The translations under genes were made by a program, and so were the position numbers. Below the pieces are notes generated by a model. It saw only the letters and a list, made by a program, of their open reading frames with translations. It was not told the origin of the DNA and searched no databases. Positions 24,326-35,989 of a DNA stretch of 64,000 bases are shown piece by piece. The stretch comes from Polytrichum commune. Its lineage: Eukaryota > Streptophyta > Polytrichopsida > Polytrichales > Polytrichaceae. The stretch is from positions 28,693,501 to 28,757,500 of the forward strand of contig OX485805.1 of the NCBI GenBank assembly GCA_950295325.1, read 5' to 3'. Every line of letters begins with the position of its first letter. The stretch's first letter is position 1.

Positions 24326-24695
24326 TGAACAACGTTTTGTGGAGCAAAGGCAGTCTTCCGTCTTGTTCATCTTTTTGCAGGGATGGGTAGAGGAATCATC
24401 ATGCGAGGTCGCCGTGACAGAGATAGGCAACTGAAGTGCCTTCCTTTCCCAGCTTTTACCATCGATGAGACCCATGTCAATTCCTCACAAGCTGATTTTA
24501 TTGTCCTTAAATTTGTTGACCAAACACGATGGGTGACTAGGGAGTCACTCTGAATCTTCACTAGCTGGAGCATCGCATGGTTATATTCTCAGGGTCCATA
24601 TGAACGAACGCACACTGTTTAATAATGTTATGAAGCTCGTTCTTTGTTCCCTGTAATTTGTAAGCGTCATATTGAGAGTGATTCACGGGATTGGG

Positions 24696-24698
<3 letters not shown>

Positions 24699-24726
<28 letters not shown>
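24699..24726. repeat. (CT)n microsatellite
   Basis: About fourteen CT units followed directly by an AT-rich stretch. Confidence 0.9.
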
Positions 24727-25607
24727 AAATATATAAATATATCCTTAAGACACTTTTCAAGGGGTTTTTAATTATATATAATATGTTTTGTAGGTGCAAC
24801 TACATTCAAGTGGACATCTCTTGATCCCTACATCCCATTTGATTGTGCTCGAATCTACAATGCTACTGCGAATATCCCATGGAACATCTCATAACTATTT
24901 GAGTAATGTCAAGTTAATTATTGTTGTCGGTCCTAAAAAGATTACCATAATATTACTAAGCCATGGGGTCATGTCCTGTTCCAACAATAGACAGTATGAC
25001 CGGGGTCCAAATTGCCTTCTTAGAGCCTTTTTTTTTTTTAATAATGAAAGTTGACTATGAGGGCAAGTGAGAGTTTGTGCCCAAAATGTTGGCATTATCC
25101 TCTTGATGTTTATTAGCCCCAGGAACATAGTCATAACATTGAGGGCCACTTTAAACTAGAGATGGAGGGCCCATGACATCTAATATACAAATTATGTTAT
25201 TGGTCCATTAAGAAGTTGGAGATAGTCCAAGTTCACTTTACACTAGACCTTAAAGGGCCGTGGCATCAATGAAATTTGAATGAATGAAAAACCTACACGG
25301 CTTCTTACGTGGCAACAAGTGGAAAATGTTTTGAAAGGTATACCTTATATTGCGTCAGAACTATCAAAAAGAGGTGGGTCTAAAGCAAAATTAGGGGTTG
25401 ACCAACGTGGCAACCAATTTAATTTCCATTGACTCCTAGGAATATTAAATTGCCATGGTGGAGACCCGAATTAGAACAAATGTTGTGGTCCCTCAACATA
25501 GTCCACTTTCACTTTACACTAAGCTTGAGGGCCCATCAAACTGAAAAAAGTAGATTTCTATTCCCCACAATCCAACCTTTTGATGATTTTCAAGGGCCCT
25601 CATGTTT

Positions 25608-27012
25608 TCATGGTCACGGCTCTTGGTCTGTGTGTAAAACAACCCCAAGGAATGATATGAGAACATCACAACCGTGCTTTTCCCAACTTACTTTGTTCTG
25701 AATTCTTTGGAGGCAATGACCACACCTAATGGGTACTTGAAAAAATGCAACCCCAAAGCAGAACTTTGTATTGTGCAATGTTATGTCTTTGAGATATTCA
25801 AGTAAATTTTTACCAAGTAGAGATGCAAATGTTTTATAGTACCCACACCACCAATTCAACCTTTGTTGGTAAAAAATAAGAAGATGTTAGTTATAGCATT
25901 GCGTAATTCCAAATAGTAAGTGACACTAATACAATATTTAGTGTAGTGAGTAAAGTAAACTTCCAAAGACCATGGGGAGACTGTGACGCAAGGGTAAGTC
26001 TATACAACCAAGTTGGTCCAGCCAATGATGTCAATTAAGAGTATCCCCACCAGACCGGGCATGGGGCATGCCAACATCAAAAATGGGGCATCCCGGGTTC
26101 TTAGGTGGCGGTACCGGCATAAATTGAGCCCCACCAATATCCGGCCCCCCATAATTTAGAACCGGCCCGGGTATAGTAAAGACCTTCCCCCGCCATAAAT
26201 GGTTCATATAACGGCCCTTCTCCAGCCCGCCAAGAGATTACTTTAATATCAGATACTCCGATGTCCTACTTTATCCCATGTCAGATAATAGGTGTCGTTG
26301 TCTTATTGATTGCTTCCTAATTATACTGGGGGTATGCCCAGGCTTTGGTGGGCATACCCCCACCAAATCTATAGAAGAATATACCTCAAATGAATGAAAA
26401 CAAAACTGGAAGATGATGTCAACATGTAACCGGCTGGATTTAGAATCACTCGGATCTTGACCAACTATATATGCCCAAAAACTTCCCAGGCACTGAGCTG
26501 ACAATTACTAAGGGCCACTTCACACACGGGACTGAGAGCCCGTGACCATTACACTCCAAGCACTCTCATTGGTGGAAAGGACGGAGCCGGTCCAAGTTTG
26601 CTTCACACTACGCTTGAGGGACCAACGGAGTACGTGAATGCAAGATGGATGTAAAGTCTACATGGATTCCTACATGGCACCGAATGGATCATGTTTCATG
26701 GTCACTTGGACTATTTTCAAAAACCACCTCTTGGAGGTAGGCCTAACACAAAACTGGGAGACCACGGCACTCCGAACGCTCACAACCGTTGGTTTATTCT
26801 ACTTTATCATGCGTGAGGACCCATGTGAATAGAAATTCATTGAAATAACGTTTGGTTGAGGGCCCTGTCACATATGACTTCACACTACACTCGAGGGTCC
26901 GTGACCACACTACGTGATTGTGGAGGTGTGTTGGGACGGCCTTTGGACACTTTCTTTCGGGCTCTCACAATTTCATGGTCACGGCCCTTGGCTCGTGTGT
27001 GAAGTGGCCCTA
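25608..27012. repeat. dispersed short repeat with direct and inverted copies
   Basis: The motif tggtcacggcycttggytcg-tgtgtgaa-ggccc occurs at about 25611-25646 (plus), 26511-26547 (inverted, gggccacttcacacac...cccgtgacca) and 26973-27012 (plus). The phrase ttcacactacrctygagggtccrtg also recurs near 26603 and 26879. The interval looks like superimposed fragments of one repeat family rather than genes. Confidence 0.5.
26328..26361. other. perfect hairpin, 13-bp arms
   Basis: GGGGGTATGCCCA at 26328-26340 is the exact reverse complement of TGGGCATACCCCC at 26349-26361, separated by 8 nt. There is no T-run on either side and no flanking gene, so a terminator role is unlikely. It may be the tip of a small foldback element. 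Confidence 0.75.
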
Positions 27013-28860
27013 AATTGCTCGACAACCCAAAATCTCCCAAACTTTGCCATATTTTGGCGGGTGTGTTGGAAAGGCAATCTACAAGGTGCAGAGTGAAGGA
27101 GGTCACCAAGGAAACATTTGGAAGGAAAGGGCAAAAGGTACTTTCTTCAGCACCTCGACAAGCATACCACACTAATTATGATATTGAGTGTTTGATTATA
27201 TTTATTGTTGTTACCACTCTATCCTACTCAACATTAATTTTCACTTCTTTGATGATTAGTGTTAGACATAAATGCGTCACCACCTTCCCTACCGCCACCT
27301 CCCTTCTCCTTTTATCATTGTTAGTTTTTCTTTCATATCTTTACTAACACTAAATTCGTGCATGTAACTTCCACATATGATTACCATAGTTGATATTTTG
27401 TGTTTAAGTTTATGTTTAATGTTACTTACTTTCATAGGGTTAGTGATATTTAGTGTAGTTCCTATATGCTAGATTAAGTTTGGTGGTGAGAGGACCTCCG
27501 ATGGTTATTGTGAAACGAGTCACTCAATAATCGGCTTTCAAGTTGTTGGGCCGATGCACATGTTCGTAACCACACCTAATGAAAGTCCACGTCTCTTTAA
27601 ATGGGTATTTTGTCCCCCAAATTATTGAGTGGGAGGCCACTCTCTAGAGTCTCTACATTCTCCATTTTTGAGGTTGGAAAGGGAGGATTTGGAGCTTTGC
27701 CTTTCGCTCAATAATCGATCGGCAATGAGGATGTAAAACATGTTTGGGTGAATGTGGATGGCATGAGCATTGGGTCTCACTCCCTAGAGCCCTAGGAAAC
27801 CGGTTATCAAGATAATTGGGTCAGCTTCCCGTGACCGTATGAGGTAACTAGTAATGACATAATTCTAGACTTTCGATGAGTCCGGAAATAAGCAAGAAAA
27901 TTTTGGAAATGTGAACACTCATGCTCAATTGTTGTTATTTGTACTCACCGGGTTTAAATAACCTTTGGCACCGTGGTGGGGATATTCAATGAGGTATATG
28001 CGGTGGTAATTTGGTCGGGAAGGAATTGCCCCAAAAGCCCAAATTTATCAGAATGTTAGCTAGGTGCTCTAATTAATACTTGTTAACTAACCCGTCTTTG
28101 CTACAAACAATCACCTCAACATTGATGGGGCATTGAAGGGTCACGGTATGGGTGCGGTTTCTAGAAATTTGACGAATATGGTGTCAATATTAGAGGAAGG
28201 GCAAGCCAACCTCAAGTCCAACCCTAATAGCTCAAAATTATGAGGCAAACGACTACAGACATAATTTGGAATTGGCAACCATCTCACATGAATTATGTAT
28301 TTTGCAACCTACAAGAAGTGAGCCTAAAAAGACATGCTTGCCTTAGAGTTGATTGCCAACTGAATCGTCAAAATACAAGCTTGAAACCACAAGACATCAG
28401 TTCACTCTAATGAGCCCCTTCATGAAATTACAAATGCAAGGTGTAATGCTTTTGAAGAAGAACATAACATTAGGTAACAATGCTAGGAGGGTACCCTTTG
28501 AGTACCCAAAAATTTACCTTAACAAGAAGGGAAAAGCTTGCAAAGCAAGAGTGAATGAATGGATAATTAATCAAGTATAGAAGCTTCAAAAAGGTATCAA
28601 AGAGGTTTCCAATGAGGGTGTTGGGAGAATTTTCCAAAAAGTGTAACTACCATTTTGACCTCACCAACTTTTCCGTTGCTTTATAGCTATTTAGATTTGT
28701 TTAGATCGTAATTTAGCCCAGATTAGAACCTTTACCGCCACTTGGCCATTAGTTTTGTCCTAGAAACTGACATAATTAATTCTAAGCATTGAAAGTAACT
28801 ACCCAAATAGATTAAAAACAACCTAAGTAAAACTCAAACTTAATGCTACCTTTGCTCTTG
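27013..28860. other. intergenic DNA without a supportable gene
   Basis: Only short frames are seen. The stretch 28350-28580 has a 75-codon plus-strand frame of ordinary composition that I do not recognise. Nothing else is supportable. Confidence 0.35.
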
Positions 28861-28900
28861 AAAGAGCATCAAACCGGCACGCGCCGGTTTGATGCTCTTT
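28861..28900. other. perfect palindrome, 18-bp arms and 4-nt loop
   Basis: AAAGAGCATCAAACCGGC (28861-28878) and GCCGGTTTGATGCTCTTT (28883-28900) are exact reverse complements around ACGC. The arms are too short for a canonical plant miRNA precursor. The perfection amid decayed sequence suggests a young or constrained structure. Confidence 0.85.
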
Positions 28901-29019
28901 TGAGAAGGTCAATCCAGGCTTGCTACTCAATGTTATGAACATAACTTAAGCATGTCTTTTAATGTGGTAATTTAGAGGAACAAGAACTAAGGTTGGTGTC
29001 TACCTGGTGCTAAGGATCA

Positions 29020-29235
29020 GTGCCCCGGGAGGTTTTTGAGATCCTCCAAGTCCAACCGGTTACATGTTGACATCTTTCGGTCTTTCTTTATCAATATGAG
29101 GTATATTCCAAAGATTCCTCTAAAATGATGGGTAAATTTCCTGAACTCTTGAACTTCGACCGGTTAATATCCTCAAACTCCACCGGTTCCTCGGTAACTA
29201 GCGGTTGGTTCACCCCGTTCATAGCTAAAGGATGG
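29020..29235. repeat. dispersed repeat family A, copy 2
   Basis: Same order of blocks as the copy in bHLH intron 4: gtgccccgggag, tccaaccggttacatgttgacatctttcgg (split by substitutions), tatcaatatgaggtatattcca, aaatgatgggtaaatttcctgaactcttgaac, and caccggtt. This is the closest match to copy 1. Confidence 0.65.
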
Positions 29236-29518
29236 CCATGGCTAGAGTACAGTTACGCTTTGAGGTTAGGATCGCACACCACTGGTCGATATCCACAATT
29301 TGACTCCTTAAGCGTGCCCGTCCGTTGACCCTAAAAATAGACTACAGTCTACCAGACTAATACCCTACACTAAAACTTGAGCTACCGTGTACAAACTTAC
29401 ATTGATAATCGATCGTCACTTGAGTGGGCTTCGAAGGGTACCCCGCTTGGTACCCGCGTCAAAGCCCGGCTTGTCTCCAACGTCCCAAACAAAATACCAG
29501 CTTTGCATGAATGCATTT

Positions 29519-29915
29519 CACCACCCATAAATTCCGATTTGTGCGTAATAATCGGTTCTTCAAACCCCACCAATCCACTCTCGGACTTCAGTACGGTGAC
29601 GTTTTGTGAACTAGTAATTTGTACATCGAATTTAACTTGGAGACAAAGAAAAGAAAAGAAAAATGATGAAACAATTCTTTCTTACTTCGTTGCCTAGTAC
29701 CTAAGAAACACCACTTGAGGTCACCACCCATAAATTCCGATTTGTGCGTAATAATCGGTTCTTCGAACCTGACCAATCGACTCTCGGAGTTCAGAACCGA
29801 AACATTTTGTGAACTAGTAATTGGTACATTGAATTTAACTTGGAGACAAAGAAAACAATGAAACAATTCTTACTTCGTTGCCTATTACCTAAGAACCACC
29901 ACTTGAGGTCACGTG
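29519..29915. repeat. tandem duplication, period 203 bp
   Basis: The block starting caccacccataaattccgat at 29519 recurs at 29722 and runs through a shared region containing gttttgtgaactagtaatt and ttaacttggagacaaagaaaa, ending near cacttgaggtcac. The second copy lacks part of the A-rich (aaaagaaa) run, which accounts for its shorter length. Confidence 0.85.
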
Positions 29916-29929
29916 GATCCGAAACAGGA

Positions 29930-32050
29930 TTGGACCAACTCTTTAGGGTGCACAATTGTCACGGAACCAAACAACTGCAGGAAGGGTACTACCATTGTCG
30001 ACTAAAACATGCGAAATGAAAGCCTACATCAGGTGACTCGATGCCCTAACATGGTTTGAAGTATAAAAGAGTCTTAGAGCGATTTAGTATAGCAGAGACA
30101 CATGTTCTCGATCAAGACCCCATTGGCAATCTATAATGTACCGGAATTTTGATCAAGTTGGGATTGAATTTCAATTAGGTTGCAACCAATAGTGTCATGA
30201 TTTTGAGTGCTAAAGTGAGGAGGAGTGAGCGGTTATGACAAACACTAGACATTGGTAATATGTCTGAATCGACTTTTGGCTTCAAAAATCGGAGTAATTT
30301 CACTTTAGGGAATAAGATTACCGAAAATTTCACAATCCTCCTGATTTCTATCTTCCTACAAGAGTAGAATTTGCACCGCCTTATACCTCTCCAGATCTAG
30401 CGCAAAATCTCTTGAGTGATCGCTTAGATGAGATTGTTAGCACCCCACGTAGAGTCAAAGCATCCAAAGGTTTCTTCGCAATTATATGCCTCTTCCGGAT
30501 CATCTCAAGCTCCTTTAGGCCAAGCGATTCTTTGGAGTGCGGGAGGCCTTGCCAAATGGAGTCTCGTTCCACTTGCAGCGATTGGAAGAGACATCATTTA
30601 GTAATGCAGATTGTGCTCATTTAATCCTAATCAATCTAACCACGGGCTCTTATGCAAGTTATGGTGTCAAAAGCCAAATTACGACAACAAAAAACTGGGA
30701 TATATGGATCAACACTTTGAGTGCCAAAGAGTGATTTCCACATATGAATGAATGGGTCTTGGCCAATGTGTAAGTGACATGTGCCAAATTTCCTTCAAAA
30801 AGAGGATATTCTGTGTCGAACTAGATACCTCATGCTACCATATACACTGGCATTTGCTCTTATGGTTTTTTTAAATTTTTTTTTTACTAACTTCAACTGA
30901 ACTCCCCCTCCCACTGGACCAATATTAAAACTCAAAGTAGGTTTCCGTTGCACTCACTCACAATGTCCTCCTGCAAGAACATGTGAATTAAGCACAGAAT
31001 TTTTTATTTAATCACGCGAGGACAAGGCATATTATTCAATCTATTGTACTCAGATGGTAACATTAGAATCACTTGAGTGCGCTTAAAATTTCAAGATCGG
31101 CTCAATTGCAACAACGGGTGTACCAGCATCTCAACCACTTTCAACTTAGAATAACGTGTTTTGGGTGTATTAAACAAGTATATATACGATGTTAAAGTTG
31201 GCAAGTATTAAGTACGGGATTAGCTCTCAATCAAGTGGCTAACATTGTCCCTCAATGGTACTTGAATACCAAACCCACATATGTCCAGTCCTATAGTAGT
31301 TTTCTAAGCTCAATTTTCCACATCCAAATAGTTTGCACAATATGACAACTGGATGTGCAATTACTTACACTGCAGTACTTTAAATGGTGCAATCAGAATG
31401 ACTTAATTTACTGGGGTTCAAGAAATTACTAACTTGGTAAATGTGCCTAACCTTATCTTATTGGACACTTGCTTGAGCGGTATCGTAGAGGGCTCCCTAT
31501 TTCATCTTTACAGCAGTTTCCACGTGGGATACAAGTGGGTCCTGACAAATGTGAGCATGACACGTGGCAGATTTTGAGGGGAAAAGTAATTGATTTTTGT
31601 CGGAATAGGGAGCCCTATATGGTGTAATGCTCTGCACTCTTTAAATGTATGTGTCAAATAACTACAAAAGTTGGTGTCAACTTTGGATGCTTCGGACTAC
31701 TATAATGGGAATTATTTTTTGAAGAAAATTCTACACAACAAGATCGTTGTGCTTGCCAAGGGTTATCACAAAGAACATTTTTGCCCAATCCCTCATGATT
31801 CATGTCACCCATGTTAGAGGATCAATAAATACCTACCCCACATAAGTGTGTGACAACACGTTGTTAGCAACTTTATTACAAGGAGAGGATTCTTTTTGAA
31901 AAGTTTGCAGTAAAGGATAATAAAACATGGAGGTAGACTAGCACAAAAGGCGTTTTCCGCACAATCAATAGCTTAATATGATTCATGACACCTAATATGT
32001 TAGGGGGTCCAATAGAAACCTACACCCTATAAGTTTGCGGCTCATGAGTC
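29930..32050. other. intergenic DNA; weak coding-like remnant near 30.5 kb
   Basis: A plus-strand stretch at about 30537-30734 reads with normal protein composition (for example LPNGVSFHLQRLEETSFSNA), but has no start context and only degenerate flanks. It may be a decayed transposon or gene fragment, and I do not recognise the family. No other gene signal is seen. Confidence 0.25.
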
Positions 32051-32054
32051 ATCC

Positions 32055-32275
32055 CAAATTAGTGTCCGGGGAGATTCTTGGGCATAATTGGTCAATATTC
32101 TATTGTTTCCAAGTCCAAACAATCACATGTTGTGATTTTTTTCAAATTTTCTTTAATAATTCGAGGTCTATTCCACAAATTCCTCTAAAAATGATCGGTT
32201 ATTTTCATGAAGTTTTGAACTTCAACCGGTTCATATGTAATTAGCAGTCGATTCTCCCCAATCATTGCCCTAACT
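32055..32275. repeat. dispersed repeat family A, copy 3
   Basis: Shares the blocks gtgtccggggag, cttgggcataa, tttccaagtccaa, attccacaaattcctctaaaaatgat, gaagttttgaacttcaaccggttca and gattctcccc with the other two copies. It is more diverged than they are from each other. Confidence 0.55.
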
Positions 32276-32318
32276 TAGAGTATTATGAGATCTTGTACGT
32301 TAATTCCAAGGCACCGAG

Positions 32319-32336
32319 TGGGGGGGGGGGGAGGGG
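32319..32336. repeat. poly-G tract
   Basis: Run of guanines interrupted by a single adenine; likely a variable site. Confidence 0.7.
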
Positions 32337-32787
32337 GGGTGTATATCACGTGCAACCTAGGGGTATTATTGTAAGGGGTAGTTTGATGGCCTGGACTAAT
32401 CGAATGGACCATTCAATTACCTAGTTATTTAATTCATGGTATTTTAAAGGTCCATATAATTACTTACAAATTGTGAAGGGGGTAATGTTTTAGTCCCTAA
32501 ATTCTATATAACAAATTGAAGTAATTCTAAAAAGTGAATCCAAATATTAAAGAACTCCAACGCGCAAGCAAACTTGCAATGTTTGTTTGCAAAAGACATC
32601 GTCTCAACACCCATGCACACAAAACCCATGGCTGAGACTGATGATGTGGTAACATTTCATTCATCTGCCAACATACCCATGTAAAAGGCCAACTTTCATC
32701 CATGCCTCGATTGCCACTATACATACCATGTTTTAATCTTCATCCAAACTCTATATCCCATACGGTATATTATATCTAAACAACCTA

Positions 32788-32795
<8 letters not shown>

Positions 32796-32827
<32 letters not shown>
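32796..32827. repeat. (TA)n microsatellite
   Basis: About sixteen TA units. Confidence 0.9.
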
Positions 32828-32831
<4 letters not shown>

Positions 32832-33097
32832 AGACCCTATAGTAGTTTTAATCAATATGACATATTTTATTTATCATATAATACCTCTAAAATTTTCAAA
32901 ATTTCAGATACAAATCATAAAATACATCATATCTTTGGTCGCACCATTCCCACTGAATGTTCCCAAGTCAACCCCCATGGTTCCGAAGTCAAACATGCTT
33001 TTAAAGAAATTTTGAGATACCTCACATGAACGATTTCCAATACCTCGAACTTATGTGGATGCCCCAAAGCCTTGGCCCCAATCAACATGGATTTGCC

Positions 33098-33370
33098 TAA
33101 ATACCCCCGACGAGCGTGGCTCGGAGGCTAGGTTCGGGAGGGGGTGGCAGGGTTGGCATAAAACATGCCCCCTATTTTTTTAATTGGGTGGGGCCTTATT
33201 TGATCTCATAAGGGGCTCCCTAGGGTAATTTGGGGCTGCAAGACCCAAATTTAGCAAAAAAGAAACCAAAAAAAGTCACCAAGTGGCTAAAACGGGGAGG
33301 GCCAGAAAAATAAACCCCACCGAACCTGGCCTCCGAACCTGACACCTGCAACGCTCGTCGGGGGTATTTA
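33098..33370. mobile_element. 273-bp MITE-like element with perfect 20-bp terminal inverted repeats
   Basis: The ends TAAATACCCCCGACGAGCGT (33098-33117) and its exact reverse complement (33351-33370) enclose a non-coding interior with further near-terminal inverted similarity (aggttcgg ... cgaacct). The element is GC-richer than its flanks. A 16-bp direct repeat, gccccaatcaacatgg, occurs just outside both ends (about 33076 and 33375). It is too long and too distant for a simple target-site duplication on the left side. Superfamily is not assignable with confidence. Confidence 0.75.
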
Positions 33371-33744
33371 GGGAGCCCCAATCAACATGGCCTACTCGAG
33401 GATGTCAGGACCCATGTGACTTCATTAAATGTGTCACTCCTTTGTGGATGTGACTTCACCTCCATTGATCCATAAGGAATATTATATATATCTACACGAT
33501 GCTTGATATTAAGATGAATGTTGCCGATGATTGGCTTTTGTCAATTCCCGAATTGGACAGTATATACACTACTCCTATTTTCCATTTTTCATTTATGTTT
33601 TTACAACATAGCATTCTTATTAAGCATGTGTAAGGTTGATGTTTCCTTTAACCTAAAACTTAAGGCCTCCTTTGTAAACATACCTCTACATAGTTCTCAT
33701 ATACCAAGTCTACATGAAAGTCATTATTTTTGCACATTCAACAA

Positions 33745-33781
33745 CACACACACACACATGTGTATATATATATATATATAA
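33745..33781. repeat. compound (AC)n / (TA)n microsatellite
   Basis: About eight AC units, a short spacer, then about seven TA units. Confidence 0.85.
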
Positions 33782-33789
33782 GATGTGGC

Positions 33790-35650
33790 ATGTCTGTCAT
33801 TTCTCAAATTAAACCCTTCTATAGGGCATCCACATGGGTTTCATTCAAGTAAGAAATAATCCTAGGGAAGGCACCTCTATAGAAAATTGGCATACAGGTG
33901 CGAGAACCAAGTATTTGTTTAGGGGCTATTTATCTTAGTCTTTGGAAAAATTGGACCCTATAAGAAAATTCTTACTTATCACCATTTTCCTCCACCCTAT
34001 GGGTAATTATAAATTCCATAATTGTGCAGTAAAGTGCACCTCATTTTATTAAGAAAAAGTAGTGGTTCAAATTTTTTTTCCCTTCATACTATTTGAGTGG
34101 AGTTCCTTGTTTGCTAATGTTTGTCACATGAGGAAACATAGAAAAATGACAAAGCATCTGAACGATCTAAAGATGGCATGACCATGCAATTGAGGGAGTG
34201 GTGCAAAATGACAATGGAAAGGAAAAACTAGCTCAGTGTGTTTCTAACCTTCCAAAACCTCCTTTTCCTTGTTTCATCCACATCGGACCAAACTTCATCC
34301 ACAATGAACTGAATCACCTCCATAGTAATTGACACTCCCTTCATGTTTCCAACAAACCCATGCTATTTTTTAATAATAAAATCAGGCTTGCAAATTAAAT
34401 TAGTTAAACTTTTTAACAAGCTAAATTTAGCTGAATGTTTCATAAATCAAGCTTGCAAATTTTACTTTGTAAGTGATTTTCAAATTGCATAAGATGTTAG
34501 GGACATTGACTTGGTTAATGGTAAGGAGGAGTTGCTAGGAGATGGTCTAGCTAGCTAGTTCTTTTGGCATGTCAAGTGAGACATCATTTTTTCTTAGTTT
34601 AGTTTATCATTCATGGTATATATTGTCACATGTGCATAATAATATCACTTACCTTATCATGAGGTCAATGCTAGATTACACTAATGGCCAACAACGTGAA
34701 ATTAGGATCTAAGTAAATTTGGACAAAATACTTGTCCAAAATTAGCAATGGATCTAAGAGTATTTTTACACAATCGAGACATGCACATTGCAAAACAAAT
34801 TATTTGGGGGATTTAACCGAAAGAACATGATGAATATTTCACTAGTACATACTTTAAGAAATGATATGGTCAAATTATCCCTCTAGATGTTTATTTTTTG
34901 TATTGAGTTGTTGTCTTGCATTCAAGTTATTCTTTTGACATATGGACCCAAAGTAAATTGATATCATCTAGTCTAAAACGAGAGTGCACATTTGGTAAGA
35001 ATATGCTAAAGCATGGAAGGTTTAGCATGAGGCGGTGACTCGTGCCTTTCTCTTCTTGTCTGCGAAATTCTATGCACATAAATGAATTTGGAGTGTGATG
35101 AGTGTAGTTTGCAAAACATGGAGAGAGAAATGTTGAATATGAGAGTACCTCTCATCCACCTAACATAAAAACTTAAGAGATTCCAATCGTGATGAGGTGT
35201 ACCACTAAGGACTAAATAGAGAGGAGTCCTTGTTATCATTATTATCACTCATTTAAATATCAAAAGTCAGTTAAATTACATAAATCCAAACGTATTCTCA
35301 AAATTTGGACTTTTTGATTACTTCGATTCTATCGGTGTCAATATACCTAAATTTCATAGGAGGTATGTGAAATCTTAGTGATTACTCAAATGCATAACAT
35401 CAGAAAATGATGGGATAAATCACATATCTATTCTTTAATGCTAAATAATAAAATGATAAGTGATGAGAATATAAAGAAAAGAACTGCTCTAATATTATCA
35501 TAATCAATTGTGCAAATTCTATCATAGAATCTTATAATATAATTCAACATTTTGTAACTTTGGACTCGGACTTAGTCTAGTTTCACTTAAATATTAATTT
35601 CAAAGAACTAATATTCAGTGGGCGTCAAAAATACTCAATCAATTCTTGAC
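33790..35650. other. intergenic DNA without a supportable gene
   Basis: AT-rich; short frames only; no repeat copies or RNA genes recognised. Confidence 0.4.
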
Positions 35651-35659
35651 ATTGATGAG

Positions 35660-35915
35660 TATGTCCAAGTGAGAGAATTTGTATATACTTGAGTTATTAT
35701 TTGAGTCAAAATCATTCTAAACCATATAATCTGATACTCAAATGACTTTACCTATGTATGAAAGTTCTTACATTGATATAATAGCCCCAAATGATATCGA
35801 AAAACAAAAATACCATCGAATAGCCATGATACCTTGTTGGTATCAAAAAATGTGAGTTCCTCATTAAAACACCGGGCGAATGGTATCAACAAAAGATGAT
35901 ACCAGACTACTAACA
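35660..35915. repeat. sequence related to the MITE in bHLH intron 3
   Basis: Blocks correspond in order to 10320-10535: gagaat-ttgt, cttgagtt-ttattt, attctaaaccat / attctaaatcat, tttacctatgtatga / tttacctaggtatga, ttacattga / ttacatgga, tatcgaaaaacaaaaat / tatcaaaaaacaaatat, and at the right ggtatcaacaaaagatgataccag / ggtatcaaagaaagatgataccag. The terminal inverted repeat seen at 10223 is not recognisable here. The sequence ends within about 75 bp of the 202-bp array. Confidence 0.55.
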
Positions 35916-35989
35916 CCAGTTTGCACACTTGCGTCTGAGACTTCCCTTGCTCTAGTCTCTCTGTGTGTGCATGAGAAGCAAAGTGAGGG

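Noticed and set aside
28861..28900. MicroRNA precursor or Rho-independent terminator
   Set aside because: The stem is too short for a plant miRNA precursor, and there is no adjacent gene or T-run; a plant nuclear context makes a bacterial-type terminator irrelevant.
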